A stretch of 64,000 nucleotides of DNA from Luteimonas rhizosphaericola (GCF_029888045.1 NZ_JARXRN010000020.1:303150-367149); one strand, 5' to 3'. Positions 1 through 9,662 are shown, counted from the stretch's first letter. Translations and numbers: made by a program. Notes: generated from the letters alone by a model not told the origin.

Positions 1-1461
1 CAGGTCGAGTTTCATCCGCTCGGGCAGGAATTCCTCGATCCGCAGGGTCATGCCCTGCACCGCGTCCTTGCTCGACGGGTCGGTGCGGAACTCCACCTGC
101 CAGCGGCCGGTGGGCGCATCGATGGGCACCTGCTTCTCGAAAGCGAAGTAACCCAGCGCGCCCGGCTGCAGCCGGGTCTCGAAGAACGTCTTGCCATCGG
201 GCTGCCGCAGCCGCACGAACAGCGACTGCGCCTCGCCGTCCTTCGCCGCCACCGGCCGGCCGTCGTGGTCGCGCAGCAGCGCCGAGACGCGCACGGTCTC
301 GCCCGGGCGGTAGAGGTCGCGGCCGGACCAGGCGTAGACGTCGAACCACGCGTTCCCGCGCCCCGACACCGCGAACTCCGACAGGTCCAGCGCCGGCTGG
401 TTGAAGGGCAGCATCGACACGTTGCTGCCGCGGCTGGCGACCAGCACGTGCGCGGCATCGAGCGTGTAGTCGAGCATCGCGTTGCCGTTGCCGTCGGTGG
501 TGCCCCTGTAGATCGTCTCTCCGCGGGCGTCGAGCACCCGCAGCTCCACGCTGCCGACCGCGCCGCCCTCGCGCAGCGACGCGGTATGCACGAACAGCGT
601 GTCCTTGTACGCCCGCGCATGCAGGCCGATGTCGCTGACGGTGAAGAACGCGGTCTCGAACCGGTCCTGGAACGAGCCGGCCGGCTTCATCACCGCGAAA
701 TACAGGCCCGGCTGCTGCAGTTCGGCGATGTCCTGCAGCGGCAGGTAGGTCAGCACCCGCTCGTTGCGCGCGCCGCCGAGCACGAACCGGTTCACGTACA
801 CCGGCTCGGCCAGTTGCGAGATCGGCAGCTTGTCGCCCCAGCGGCTGTCGAGCTCCCAGCTGCCGCGGCGGCCGCCGCGCTGGTATTCGGCGAAGAACTT
901 CGGCAGCGACGACTCCCGCACCCGCAGGAACTCGACGTCGACTTCTTCCACGTTCACCGACACCACCGGCAGGCCGCGCGAGTCCTTCGCCGGCAGGACG
1001 CTGCCCTGCGAGGCGAAGCCGACCACCGGATCGAGCTCGCCGGTGTAGACCTTCTCCTCGCGCGCCTGCCCGAGGCGGGTACCATCGGCGGCGGTCAGGT
1101 CGCCGGCGATGCGCACGGTGTAGTGCGCATCGGCCTCGACATGCGGATAGCGCAGCACCCTGCCGTCGTCCGACAGCGTCCAGCCGCTCGGCTCGGCCAC
1201 GGTTTCCGCGAACGTGACCAGGCGGTCGAAGTCCTGGGTGCCGACCAGCGGCTGCGAGAACTCCAGCGCGATCGCCAGCCCGTCCGCGGACTGGTCGGGG
1301 AACGCGCGCACCAGGCCGAACCCCTCGACCGCGTCGCGCTCGCCCCGGATCGCCTCGCCGCTGACGGCCGGCAGCTGGCCCGATTCGTTGCGCTTGCAGC
1401 CTCCCGTCGCCAGCGCCGCCGCCAGCAGGGCCAGTCCCGCCCAACGTCCGAGTCTCCGCAT
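1..1461 (-). CDS. alpha-2-macroglobulin family lipoprotein, N-terminal part
   Basis: Bacterial alpha-2-macroglobulin (YfhM type), a periplasmic protease trap that normally runs to about 1,600-1,900 residues. Only the first 487 codons lie in the window and the frame is open to base 1. The protein begins MRRLGRWAGLALLAAALA followed by TGGC, a signal peptide ending in a slightly non-canonical lipobox (Thr at -3), so lipid anchoring is likely but not certain. The visible part covers the N-terminal MG domains, including stretches such as PVYVNRFVLGG and YRPGETVRVSALLRDHDG that match the MG2-type region of these proteins. The thioester and bait regions would be off the window. A TATACT hexamer lies 46 bases upstream of the start. 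In related genomes the penicillin-binding protein gene pbpC often follows, but that cannot be seen here. Confidence 0.85.
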   Translation of the reverse strand, partial: MRRLGRWAGLALLAAALATGGCKRNESGQLPAVSGEAIRGERDAVEGFGLVRAFPDQSADGLAIALEFSQPLVGTQDFDRLVTFAETVAEPSGWTLSDDGRVLRYPHVEADAHYTVRIAGDLTAADGTRLGQAREEKVYTGELDPVVGFASQGSVLPAKDSRGLPVVSVNVEEVDVEFLRVRESSLPKFFAEYQRGGRRGSWELDSRWGDKLPISQLAEPVYVNRFVLGGARNERVLTYLPLQDIAELQQPGLYFAVMKPAGSFQDRFETAFFTVSDIGLHARAYKDTLFVHTASLREGGAVGSVELRVLDARGETIYRGTTDGNGNAMLDYTLDAAHVLVASRGSNVSMLPFNQPALDLSEFAVSGRGNAWFDVYAWSGRDLYRPGETVRVSALLRDHDGRPVAAKDGEAQSLFVRLRQPDGKTFFETRLQPGALGYFAFEKQVPIDAPTGRWQVEFRTDPSSKDAVQGMTLRIEEFLPERMKLDL

Positions 1462-1507
1462 GGCCTTCCGTTCCACCCGACGTACTCCCCGATCCGCTGT
1501 CGCCCGA

Positions 1508-1513
1508 AGTATA
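1508..1513 (-). promoter_or_regulatory. candidate -10 box for the alpha-2-macroglobulin gene
   Basis: TATACT reads on the minus strand 46 bases before the start codon, in an AT-richer patch of otherwise very G+C-rich DNA. No good -35 hexamer is seen 16-18 bases upstream. The 257-base gap between the macroglobulin start and the EAL gene stop at 1719 holds nothing else I can identify. Confidence 0.4.
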
Positions 1514-1718
1514 GGGATTGCCTGCACGCGCACGCACCCTCGAACGGGAGCGCGGGACGGGGCGTCACCGGCCCACGCACCCTGCCGCCCGCGCGACGGC
1601 GCGCGTGGACGAGTCGCGTGCGGGTGCGCGCGCGTCCGGTGCACGTCGCGTCCTGGCCGCCACGGCAGCCGGTGTCCCGGCGTTCGACATCCGGCGCCGA
1701 CGCGCCGGTGGCGGCGCG

Positions 1719-3026
1719 TCACGCGGTCGCGGCGGTCGCCCGGGTGCGGTCGGCCAGCCAGGCGCCGAATTCGCGCTGCGACATGGGCCGTCCGAACAGA
1801 TAGCCCTGCAGCACGTCGCAACCGAGGTGCGCGAGGCGCGCGCAGGTCGCCTCGTCTTCCACGCCTTCGGCCGCCACCGACAGCCCGCAGCGGTGCGCGA
1901 GCGCCACGATGAAGCCGACGATGTCGGCGCTGGCGGGATCGGTCGACAGGTCGCCGACGAACGAGCGGTCGATCTTCAGCTCGTCCGCCGGCAGGTTGCG
2001 GAAGTACGACAGACAGGAATAGCCGGTGCCGAAGTCGTCGATCGAGATGCGCACGCCCATCGCGCGCAGGCGTGCGAGGATCGGGAACGCGCGGGCGGCA
2101 TCGACGATCGAGCCTTCGGTGATCTCCAGCACCAGCCGCACGTCGGGACCGGACCAGAGTTTCAGCGCGGCCTCCACCAGCTCCGGCAGGTCGGGCTCGA
2201 CCGCGAGCGACGCCGGCAGGTTCACCGCCACCGAGACAGGCGCGCCGCCCGCATCCCACTGCCCGGCCTGGCGCAGCGCGGTATTGAGCGCCCACAGCGT
2301 CAGGCGCCGGATCTCGCCGGTGCGTTCGGCGACCGGGATGAAGACCGCGGGCGAGACCAGCCCGCGCGACGGCGACTTCCAGCGCATCAGCGCCTCCGCC
2401 CCGACCACGCCCCGTTCGCGCGCGTCGACCTTGGGCTGGTAGTACAGCTCCATCTCGCCGCGCTCGACCGCCCCGGTCAGCTGCAGCTCCAGGTCCCACA
2501 GGTCGGAGATGTCGAGGTCGGCCGGCGCATCCGGCGTCCAGCCCGTGCGCACGCCGGTGCGTCGCGCACGCAGAAGCGCGGCCTCGGCGCGGCGCAGCAG
2601 GAACTCCGCGTGGCTGGCGTGCTGCGGGCACAGCGCCACGCCCACCGTCACCGGGACGCGCAGCTTCGCGTCGCCCGCCAGCATCGGCGGTTCGAGCAGG
2701 CGGAACAGCTTCTGCACCGCGAGGCCGGCGTGGCCGCGGTTGAGCATGCCGCTCAGCAGCAGGGCGAAGCGGTCGTCGCCGATCCGTCCCACGTAGTCCT
2801 GGCGCCGGGCCACGGCCCGCAACTGCGCGGCAAGATGTCTGAGGATCGCGTCGCCGGCCTGGAAGCCGTGCACGCCGTTGAGCTGCATGAACCCGTCGAT
2901 GTCGACCACCACCAGCGCCATGGTGGCGCGCCGCTCGCAGGCGGCCACCACCTGCCGGCCGAGCAGCTGCATGAAGTCGCGTCGGCCGCGCAGGCCGGTC
3001 AGTTCGTCTTCCCCGGGCGCATGCAT
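1719..3026 (-). CDS. degenerate GGDEF / intact EAL domain protein (cyclic-di-GMP phosphodiesterase)
   Basis: 435 aa, soluble, with no sensor domain in front. Residues 1-165 form a GGDEF domain whose signature is degenerate: GDDRF (83-87) replaces GGDEF, so cyclase activity is unlikely. Residues 180-430 form an EAL domain with the catalytic set in place: EALMRW (E211), LEITEG, DDFGTGYS, the Lys of ELKIDRSF, AEGVED and QGYLFGRP. It probably hydrolyses cyclic-di-GMP to pGpG, with the dead GGDEF half serving as a possible GTP or substrate sensor. The chosen start leaves the GGDEF domain with almost no leader (DELTGLRGRR begins at residue 7). It begins 4 bases after the stop of the HD-GYP gene, so the two are very probably co-transcribed. 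Confidence 0.9.
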   Translation of the reverse strand: MHAPGEDELTGLRGRRDFMQLLGRQVVAACERRATMALVVVDIDGFMQLNGVHGFQAGDAILRHLAAQLRAVARRQDYVGRIGDDRFALLLSGMLNRGHAGLAVQKLFRLLEPPMLAGDAKLRVPVTVGVALCPQHASHAEFLLRRAEAALLRARRTGVRTGWTPDAPADLDISDLWDLELQLTGAVERGEMELYYQPKVDARERGVVGAEALMRWKSPSRGLVSPAVFIPVAERTGEIRRLTLWALNTALRQAGQWDAGGAPVSVAVNLPASLAVEPDLPELVEAALKLWSGPDVRLVLEITEGSIVDAARAFPILARLRAMGVRISIDDFGTGYSCLSYFRNLPADELKIDRSFVGDLSTDPASADIVGFIVALAHRCGLSVAAEGVEDEATCARLAHLGCDVLQGYLFGRPMSQREFGAWLADRTRATAATA

Positions 3027-3030
3027 GGCG

Positions 3031-4506
3031 TCAGTCCAGGAACAGCAGGGCCGGGTCGATGCCGTACGAGCCGAGCGGCAGGCCGCCGCGCACGCTGAGC
3101 CCGATGCCCGGCGCGTCCGCGGCGGGCCGCGACAGGTCGACGACCTCGAACTCCGGCAGCAGCTGCTTGTCCGCGCCCAGCACGCGCATCAGGGTGGGCC
3201 GCAGCCGCTGCAGCGCGTTGACCGCCATCACCACGCCCACGGTGCCGTCGCTCAGCTCCACCAGGGTGCCGGTGGGGTACACGCCGCAGACGCGGATGAA
3301 CTGTTCGACCACCGCGCCTTCGAACAGGCGGTCGCGGGTCTGGTACAGCTCCATCATCGCCTGGTGCGGCGAACGCCGCGAGGCGTAGCCGCGGTCGCTG
3401 ATCATCGCGTCATAGCTGTCCACCAGGCCGAGGATGCGGCTGCCCAGCGCGATCCCCGGTCCGCGCAGCCCGTGCGGATAGCCGCTGCCGTCGTGGCGTT
3501 CGTGGTGCTGGCCGACCATCCGCGCGACCGCGGGCGACAGCCCTGAAATCGCCCCGACGATCGCGCGGCTCTCGTCCACGTGCGCGCGCAGCGTCCGCAG
3601 CTCGTTCTCGTCCAGCGCACCGGACTTGAGGAGCAGTTCGGAGGGCATGCGTACCTTGCCCACGTCGCACAGCAGCGCGGCTATCGCGAGTTCGCGCAGT
3701 TCGCTCCGCTCCAGGCCGATGTGCCGGCCAAAGGTGGCGGCCCAGATGCTGCAGGCCACGCCGTGGCGGTAGATGTAGTCGCCCTTGCGCTGCATCTCGA
3801 CCACCCACGACAGCGCCGCCGGATTGCGGCCGAGCGAGTCCAGCATGTCGTCCACGCCGTCCTGGAGTCCGGCCGCAGTCAGGGTCTGGTCGCTGCGCGC
3901 CGCGTCAAGCACCCGGCGGATCCCGCATTCGAGCTTCGCGTGCGCCGCCTCGGCGGCCGCCAGCTCACCGCCGAAGACGTCGACGGCAGCACTGCGGACC
4001 GGCGACGGCACGGGCGCCGACTGGCCCGCAGCCGATGGCCCGGCCGTCGCCGGCATCGAGGCCCAGCCATCCAGGACCGGGTCGGTCGGGGGCGGAGGCG
4101 GCCATCGCACGGCGGCGGGTGGCTGTGGCTGTGGCTGTGGCTGTGACTGTGCCTGTGGCGCCGGCGCCGGCGCCGGCGGCGGCGGCGATGGCGATGGCGA
4201 TGGCGATGGCGATGGCGAAGGTGCCGGCGGCTCCGCCGCCGCGGACCCGGTCGACTCGGGGACATCGTCGAGGATGACGTGGATCGTGTCGGGCGACTTG
4301 CCGCGCAGCACGTCCACGTGCACCCGGCGGCATGCGGCACGCACGCGGCGGACCTCGTCCTCGGTGCGCACCAGCCAGCCTTCGAACGCGAAGCCGGCCT
4401 CCTGCCACGGGCGGTCGAGGCGGCTGATGTACATGCCCGCCTCCAGCCCGGCCGTCCAGATGCACAGTTCCATCGCGAACGGAGCATCGGGTGTCGCCTG
4501 CGTCAT
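3031..4506 (-). CDS. HD-GYP domain protein with an altered HD motif
   Basis: 491 aa. Residues 1-80 resemble the DUF3391 module that precedes many HD-GYP domains. Residues 85-170 are a low-complexity Pro/Ser/Gln/Ala linker encoded by hexanucleotide repeats. Residues 225-430 are the HD-GYP domain, with QHHERHDGSGYPHG clearly present. The first metal-binding His-Asp pair is altered: C280-D281 (LLCDVGK) where active enzymes have HD. Since this His normally ligates the metal, cyclic-di-GMP phosphodiesterase activity may be weak or lost, and a binding or scaffold role is possible. It is followed 4 bases later by the GGDEF-EAL gene and preceded by gyrA with a 168-base gap. Family assignment is firm; activity is inferred. 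Confidence 0.88.
   Translation of the reverse strand: MTQATPDAPFAMELCIWTAGLEAGMYISRLDRPWQEAGFAFEGWLVRTEDEVRRVRAACRRVHVDVLRGKSPDTIHVILDDVPESTGSAAAEPPAPSPSPSPSPSPSPPPPAPAPAPQAQSQPQPQPQPPAAVRWPPPPPTDPVLDGWASMPATAGPSAAGQSAPVPSPVRSAAVDVFGGELAAAEAAHAKLECGIRRVLDAARSDQTLTAAGLQDGVDDMLDSLGRNPAALSWVVEMQRKGDYIYRHGVACSIWAATFGRHIGLERSELRELAIAALLCDVGKVRMPSELLLKSGALDENELRTLRAHVDESRAIVGAISGLSPAVARMVGQHHERHDGSGYPHGLRGPGIALGSRILGLVDSYDAMISDRGYASRRSPHQAMMELYQTRDRLFEGAVVEQFIRVCGVYPTGTLVELSDGTVGVVMAVNALQRLRPTLMRVLGADKQLLPEFEVVDLSRPAADAPGIGLSVRGGLPLGSYGIDPALLFLD
4121..4219. repeat. hexanucleotide microsatellites inside the HD-GYP gene
   Basis: On the plus strand this holds about six GGCTGT-like units (4121-4156), three GGCGCC units, then five perfect GGCGAT units (4184-4213) and an imperfect sixth. 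On the coding strand they give Gln-Pro, Ala-Pro and Ser-Pro dipeptide runs in the linker. Every unit is 6 bases, so slippage changes linker length without breaking the frame. Confidence 0.85.
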
Positions 4507-4643
4507 GGCGTCCGCCCGGCGCCGCCGCGGGCGCTCGCTCGTTGGGTGCGCGCGGGCCGGTGCACGGCCGCAGACCCGCTGCTGGCAACTGGACGCATCT
4601 CGTTTCGGCCCCCCGACCTCTTGCGAGGTATCGGCCAGCCCAG

Positions 4644-4661
4644 CCGGCGCTGGAGCGCCGG
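4644..4661 (-). terminator. possible hairpin downstream of gyrA
   Basis: CCGGCGCTGGAGCGCCGG is self-complementary apart from the central GG. It lies 14 bases past the gyrA stop, in the 168-base gap before the HD-GYP start. There is no T-tract, so it may be an mRNA 3' stabiliser or weak terminator rather than a true intrinsic terminator. Confidence 0.35.
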
Positions 4662-4674
4662 CCGACGAACGGCG

Positions 4675-7323
4675 TCAGCCTGTTGGATCTCCCGGGGTGC
4701 CCGCGTCGACTGCGGCACCGCCCTCGGCCTGCGGCGGCGCGATCCCTGGGCCTGCGGCAGCCGCGACCTCGGCCGGCACGCCGGCATCGTCGGCTTCCAG
4801 CAGGGCGTCGACGCGCTCGATCGCCTGCAGGCTCTCGTCCTGCGCCAGGCGCATCAGCATCACGCCCTGGGTGTTGCGGCCGACCTGGGAGATCTCCGCC
4901 GCGCGCGTGCGCACCAGGGTGCCGCCATCGGAGATCAGCAGCACTTCGTGGTGGTCCGAAAGCTGGATCGCCCCCACCAGCCGGCCGTTGCGGGCGGTGG
5001 TCTGCAGCGCGATCACGCCCTGGGTACCGCGGCCCTTCTTCGGGTACTCGTCGACCGGCGTACGCTTGCCGAAGCCGCGCTCGCTGGCGGTGAGAATGTC
5101 GCCCGGCCCCTCGACCACCACCAGGCTGCGCACTTCCTCGCCCGCGGCCAGGCGGATGCCGCGCACGCCGGTGGCGGTACGGCCCATGGCGCGCACGGAC
5201 GCCTCGTCGAAACGCACCGCCTTGCCGTTGCTGGCGAACAGCATGATGTCGCGGTGGCCGTCGGTCAGCGCCGCGTTGACCAGGGCATCGCCCTCGTCGA
5301 GGTTGATCGCGATCTTGCCGCGCGCCAGGCGGTAGGCGAACTCGGTGAGCGGCGTCTTCTTCACCGTGCCGTGGCGGGTGGCGAAGAACACGAACTTGTC
5401 GACCGCGTACTCGCGCACCGGCACAACCGCCTGCACCTTCTCGCCTTCCTCGAGCGCGATCCAGTTGATGATCGGGCGGCCGCGCGCGTTCGGCCCGGCG
5501 TCGGGCAGCTGGTGCACCGGCAGCCAGAACACGCGCCCGGCGCTGGTGAAGGTGAGCAGGGTGTCGTGGGTGTTCACCAGCCACAGCTGGTCGATGAAAT
5601 CCTCGTCCTTGGTGCTGGCGGCATTGCGCCCGCGTCCGCCACGCCGCTGGGCGCGGTAGGCCGTGACCGGCTGGCGCTTGGCGTAGCCGGCGTGCGAGAG
5701 CGTGACCACCACGTCCTCCGGCGCGATCAGGTCGAGGATGTCGAGATCCTCCTCGCTGGCGCGGATCTCGCTCCGGCGCGCGTCGCCGAACTCTTCCCTG
5801 ACGTTGCGCAGCTCGGTGCGGATCACCTCCAGCAGCACTTCCGGATCCTCGAGGATCTCGATCAGGCCGCGGATGGTTTCGAGCAGCTGCCGGTATTCCT
5901 CGGTCAGCTTTTCCTGCTCCAGGCCGGTCAGGCGGTGCAGGCGCATGTCCAGGATCTGCTGCGCCTGGACCTCGGTCAGCTGGTAGCCGTCGGCCAGCAG
6001 GCCCACGCCCGCGGGCAGGTCCTCGGGACGCGAGGCCTCGGCGCCCGCGGCGCCGAGCAGCGCGCCGACCAGGCCCGGCTGCCACAGGCGCGCGAGCATG
6101 CGCTCCTTCGCGACGGCCGGGTTCTCCGAGGTCTTGATCAGCTCGATCATCTCGTCGATGTTGGCCAGCGCGACCGTCAGGCCTTCCAGCACGTGGGCGC
6201 GGTTGCGCGCCTTGCGCAGCTCGAAGATGGTCCTGCGCGTGACCACCTCGCGGCGGTGGCGGACGAAGGCCTCGAGAATCTGGCGCAGGTTGAGCAGCTG
6301 CGGGCGGCCATCCACCAGCGCCACCATGTTGATGCCGAACACCGATTCGAGCTGGGTCTGCGCGTAGAGGTTGTTGAGCACCACCTCGGCCGAGTCGCCG
6401 CGCTTGATCTCGATGTAGATGCGCATGCCGTCCTTGTCGGACTCGTCGCGCAGCTCGCTGATGCCCTCGAGCTTCTTCTCCTTCACCAGCTCGGCGATCT
6501 TCTCGATCAGCCGCGCCTTGTTCACCTGGTAGGGAATCTCGGTGACGATGATCGACTCGCGGCCGTTGTCGGCCACCTCGACGTCGCACTTGGCGCGGAT
6601 GCGCACGCGGCCGCGGCCGGTGCGGTAGGCCAGGTGGATGCCGCCGACGCCGTTGATGATGCCGCCGGTGGGGAAATCCGGGCCCGGGATGTGCTCCATC
6701 AGCCCGTCGATGTCGATCTCCGGGTTGTCGATCAGCGCGATCAGCGCGTCGACCACTTCCGACAGGTTGTGCGGCGGAATGTTGGTCGCCATGCCCACCG
6801 CGATGCCGGCCGAGCCGTTGACCAGCAGGTTCGGGAACCGCGTCGGCATCACCGACGGCTCGAGTTCCTTCTCGTCGTAGTTGGGCGTGAAATCGACGGT
6901 TTCCTTGTCGATGTCGGCCATCAACTCGTGGGTGATGCGCGCCATGCGCGCCTCGGTGTAGCGCATGGCCGCGGCGGAGTCGCCGTCGACCGAACCGAAG
7001 TTGCCCTGCCCGTCCACCAGCATGTAGCGCAGCGAGAACGGCTGCGCCATGCGCACCAGGGTGTCGTACACCGACTGGTCGCCGTGCGGATGGTATTTAC
7101 CGATCACGTCACCGACGATGCGCGCCGACTTGTAGTAGGGCTTGTTGCTGTGCGCGCCGAGTTCGTTCATGGCGTGCAGCACGCGCCGGTGCACCGGCTT
7201 GAGGCCGTCGCGGACGTCGGGCAGCGCACGCCCCACGATCACGCTCATCGCGTAATCCAGGTAGCTGCGCCGCATTTCGTCTTCGAGGTTGACCGGGATG
7301 ATTTCCTGCGCGAGATCGGTCAT
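4675..7323 (-). CDS. gyrA: DNA gyrase subunit A
   Basis: 882 aa, full length for the family. GyrA is the DNA breakage-reunion subunit and works with GyrB as A2B2 to introduce negative supercoils. Numbering matches E. coli through the active region: catalytic Tyr122 in AAAMRYTE, Asp87, and at position 83 Gln instead of the E. coli Ser ([10 protein letters not shown]). Gln83 is the natural residue in Stenotrophomonas and Xanthomonas and bears on quinolone susceptibility. The GyrA box QRRGGRG near residue 590 opens the DNA-wrapping beta-propeller. The last 40 residues are a low-complexity Ala/Gly/Asp tail. It is transcribed alone, with a 316-base leader region upstream and the HD-GYP gene downstream. 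Confidence 0.98.
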   Translation of the reverse strand: MTDLAQEIIPVNLEDEMRRSYLDYAMSVIVGRALPDVRDGLKPVHRRVLHAMNELGAHSNKPYYKSARIVGDVIGKYHPHGDQSVYDTLVRMAQPFSLRYMLVDGQGNFGSVDGDSAAAMRYTEARMARITHELMADIDKETVDFTPNYDEKELEPSVMPTRFPNLLVNGSAGIAVGMATNIPPHNLSEVVDALIALIDNPEIDIDGLMEHIPGPDFPTGGIINGVGGIHLAYRTGRGRVRIRAKCDVEVADNGRESIIVTEIPYQVNKARLIEKIAELVKEKKLEGISELRDESDKDGMRIYIEIKRGDSAEVVLNNLYAQTQLESVFGINMVALVDGRPQLLNLRQILEAFVRHRREVVTRRTIFELRKARNRAHVLEGLTVALANIDEMIELIKTSENPAVAKERMLARLWQPGLVGALLGAAGAEASRPEDLPAGVGLLADGYQLTEVQAQQILDMRLHRLTGLEQEKLTEEYRQLLETIRGLIEILEDPEVLLEVIRTELRNVREEFGDARRSEIRASEEDLDILDLIAPEDVVVTLSHAGYAKRQPVTAYRAQRRGGRGRNAASTKDEDFIDQLWLVNTHDTLLTFTSAGRVFWLPVHQLPDAGPNARGRPIINWIALEEGEKVQAVVPVREYAVDKFVFFATRHGTVKKTPLTEFAYRLARGKIAINLDEGDALVNAALTDGHRDIMLFASNGKAVRFDEASVRAMGRTATGVRGIRLAAGEEVRSLVVVEGPGDILTASERGFGKRTPVDEYPKKGRGTQGVIALQTTARNGRLVGAIQLSDHHEVLLISDGGTLVRTRAAEISQVGRNTQGVMLMRLAQDESLQAIERVDALLEADDAGVPAEVAAAAGPGIAPPQAEGGAAVDAGTPGDPTG

Positions 7324-7639
7324 CGAATTGCTTGCATCCTCGTGGAGCCGGAAGGTCGCCGCGCCGGCATCGGCGGGTCTGACGAAACAGGGCGGCGGAG
7401 CCTAGCGGCTCCGCCGGAAACAATGCCCGGAATGGTATCACGCGCGCGCTCGTCGTGCCAGTATTTTTCATCGGAAAAACAATGACTTGCATGCTGCCGA
7501 ACCCTCCAGCAAGGGGTTGGCGCGTCGGCCACGCATGCGTTGGCGAAATGTGCGCAAGCCGCCGCATTGCCCGATGTTGACCTGACACCTGTCACTAGGT
7601 CGGCCGGCACTCGCGATCCACGATCGGTCCAGCTCCGCC
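7324..7639. promoter_or_regulatory. divergent intergenic region before gyrA, with a hairpin
   Basis: No gene is seen here. At 7393-7416 a perfect 10-bp inverted repeat (CGGCGGAGCC / GGCTCCGCCG) flanks a TAGC loop. It would lie in the gyrA leader about 70 bases before the start codon. It lacks a T-tract on either strand, so a leader structure is likelier than a terminator. An AT-rich island at about 7460-7500 is the best place for the gyrA promoter. A weaker extended -10-like TGATACCAT reads on the minus strand at 7432-7440. Promoter placement is inference. Confidence 0.4.
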
Positions 7640-8437
7640 ATGGTCGTGCCGATGACGCCGCCCGCCCTGCTCCTGCGCCTGTGCCTGCTGTTCGCCGGCA
7701 TGGTCCTGCTCTGGTGGGCCGTGCTGTCGCTGCTCCCCTACGAAGCCGGGCGCGATGCGCCGGTGCACGTCGCAGCCGGAGTGCTGGTGACCGCGGGAGT
7801 GATGGCGCTGGTGCGGTTCCTGCTGCGCAGGGATGGGCTCTCGTGGCGCGCGGCCGGCTGCGGCAAGGCGCGCGAGAACCTGCGCGCATTCGCGCTGGGC
7901 GCCGCCCTGTGGCTGGTCCCCGCCGCGGTGGGGGCAGCCCTGTGCATCGCACTGGGCTGGACCACGCTCGAGCTGCGCGCTTCAGCCGGACCGTTCGCAT
8001 GGACGTTGCCGGCGATGCTCGCAGGCGTGTTCCTGGTGGAGGCCCTGCCCGAGGAGCTCGCGGTGCGCGGCTATGCCCAGGGCCTGGCTGCGCGTGCGCT
8101 TCCGGCCTGGGCGGCGCTGCTGCTGCAGGTCGCGCTGTTCACCGGGTTCGCGTGGGCCATCGGTGCGCTGGTGTCGTTCCAGCAGTGGCTGTTCATCCCG
8201 TCGCTCGCGCTGATTCTCGGTTACGTCCGGGCCCTGACCGGCAACGTGTGGACAGGCATCGGCGTGCACACAGCCTGGATGACCGCGCAGCAATGGCTGG
8301 CACTCCATGCCGACGCACAGGGCTTGCAGGTCCTGCAGTTCGTCGCGTTCGCGCTGCTGCCATCGGCGACGCTCGGCGCCGTGCTGGGGCTGCGTCACCC
8401 GGTTTTCGCCTGGCGCGGGCGGGCGCCAGCACCCTGA
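7640..8437 (+). CDS. CPBP-family (CAAX protease / bacteriocin-processing) membrane protein
   Basis: 265 aa with about seven hydrophobic segments. Motif 1 of the CPBP/ABI intramembrane metalloprotease family is present (PEELAVRGY, fitting EExxxR), and a later GIGVHTAW supplies the motif 3 His. The motif 2 His (FxxxH) is not evident: the matching stretch is ALFTGFAWAIG. The protein may therefore be a divergent or inactive member. The substrate is unknown. The ATG at 7640 is used, and an in-frame ATG at 7655 is possible. It stands alone, divergent from gyrA and convergent with mtnA, so the context gives no functional clue. Confidence 0.7.
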   Translation: MVVPMTPPALLLRLCLLFAGMVLLWWAVLSLLPYEAGRDAPVHVAAGVLVTAGVMALVRFLLRRDGLSWRAAGCGKARENLRAFALGAALWLVPAAVGAALCIALGWTTLELRASAGPFAWTLPAMLAGVFLVEALPEELAVRGYAQGLAARALPAWAALLLQVALFTGFAWAIGALVSFQQWLFIPSLALILGYVRALTGNVWTGIGVHTAWMTAQQWLALHADAQGLQVLQFVAFALLPSATLGAVLGLRHPVFAWRGRAPAP

Positions 8438-8534
8438 CCCAGCGGTCGGGCCGCAGCCGAGATGGACCGCCGGGCCACGGCCGTCGGGGCCTGGCGCCGG
8501 ACCCGTTGGAACCCGCGGGGTCGGACGCCCGGGA

Positions 8535-9605
8535 TCAGCGGCCGAACAGCGCCTGCATCGCGGCGGTGTCGGGACGCTCGACGATGCCCTTCTCGGTCAC
8601 GATCGCGTCGATCAGGCCGTGCGGGGTGACGTCGAAAACCGGGTTCCAGGCGGCCACGCCTTCGGCCACGGTACGCGTGCCGCCGATCGCGAACAGCTCG
8701 GCCGGATCGCGCTCCTCGATCTCGATCAGCTCGCCCGAGGCGGTGTCCATGTCCACCGTGGACGAGGGCGCGACCACCATGAACTTCGCGCCGTGGTGGC
8801 GCGCCGAGATCGCCAGCTGGTAGGTGCCGATCTTGTTGGCGGTGTCGCCGTTGGCGCAGATGCGGTCGGCGCCCACGACCACCCACTGCACCGCGCCGGT
8901 CTTCATCAGGTGCGCGGCGGCCGAATCCGCGATCAGGGTCGCCGGGATGCCGTCCTGCATCAGTTCCCACGCGGTCAGGCGCGCGCCCTGCTGCCAGGGC
9001 CGGGTCTCGCCGGCGTACACGCGCGCGATGTCGCCGCTGGCCACGCCGGCGCGAATCACGCCGAGCGCGGTGCCGAAACCCGCGGTGGCCAGCGAACCGG
9101 TGTTGCAGTGGGTCAGCACGCCGCTGCCCGGGCCGATCAGCGAGGCCCCCAGCACGCCCATGGCGCGGTTGGCGGCAAGGTCCTCGGTCTCGATCGCGCG
9201 CGCCTCGGCCTCCAGCGCCGCGCGCCAGTCCATGCCCTCGCCCGCGGACGCCCGCACCAGCGCCGCTCGCATCTGCGCCAGCGCCCAGGCCAGGTTGACT
9301 GCGGTCGGCCGCGCCGCGTTGAGCCGCCGCAGCGACGGTTCGAGTTCCGGCGCGGCGTCGGAGGCGGTGCCCGCGGCGCACTCGCGCGCCGCGAGCACGA
9401 CGCCCCAGGCCGCGGCGATGCCGATCGCCGGGGCGCCGCGCACGGCCAGCGTGCGGATCGCGTCGGCGACCGCATCGCTGGTGGCGCAGCGCAGGTACTC
9501 GACCTCGAACGGCAGCCGCCGCTGGTCCAGCAGCTCCAGCGCATCGCCGGTCCAGCGGATCGGTCGGATGCGGTCGTAACGGGCGTAGTCGATGGGATCG
9601 CTCAT
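8535..9605 (-). CDS. mtnA: S-methyl-5-thioribose-1-phosphate isomerase
   Basis: 356 aa, typical length. It converts 5-methylthioribose-1-phosphate to 5-methylthioribulose-1-phosphate in methionine salvage. Family landmarks are present: the RGAPAIG loop near residue 55, the catalytic Cys in [10 protein letters not shown], and the catalytic Asp in [17 protein letters not shown]. The related eIF2B-alpha/DRBPI fold is ruled less likely because all MtnA signature blocks are intact. No other salvage gene is adjacent. A TACAAT hexamer lies exactly 6 bases before the ATG and no Shine-Dalgarno sequence is seen, which suggests a leaderless message. Confidence 0.95.
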   Translation of the reverse strand: MSDPIDYARYDRIRPIRWTGDALELLDQRRLPFEVEYLRCATSDAVADAIRTLAVRGAPAIGIAAAWGVVLAARECAAGTASDAAPELEPSLRRLNAARPTAVNLAWALAQMRAALVRASAGEGMDWRAALEAEARAIETEDLAANRAMGVLGASLIGPGSGVLTHCNTGSLATAGFGTALGVIRAGVASGDIARVYAGETRPWQQGARLTAWELMQDGIPATLIADSAAAHLMKTGAVQWVVVGADRICANGDTANKIGTYQLAISARHHGAKFMVVAPSSTVDMDTASGELIEIEERDPAELFAIGGTRTVAEGVAAWNPVFDVTPHGLIDAIVTEKGIVERPDTAAMQALFGR

Positions 9606-9611
9606 GCAGCG

Positions 9612-9617
9612 ATTGTA
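9612..9617 (-). promoter_or_regulatory. -10 box of mtnA, likely leaderless transcript
   Basis: TACAAT (minus strand) ends 6 bases before the mtnA ATG, so transcription would begin at or within one or two bases of the start codon. ligA shows the same arrangement. The -35 region is not convincing. Confidence 0.5.
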
Positions 9618-9662
9618 GGCGGTGGCCCGCGATCGGGTCGCGGGCTCACCACCCTGCAGCGC

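Noticed and set aside
4279..7485. Very long open frame (over 1,000 codons) antisense to gyrA
   Set aside because: gyrA is certain on the other strand. The antisense product is His/Arg/Ala/Leu-rich with no domain, as expected from third-position G+C bias. The same applies to the long antisense frames over ligA (11230-13920), smc (17703-20642) and zwf (25834-27255).
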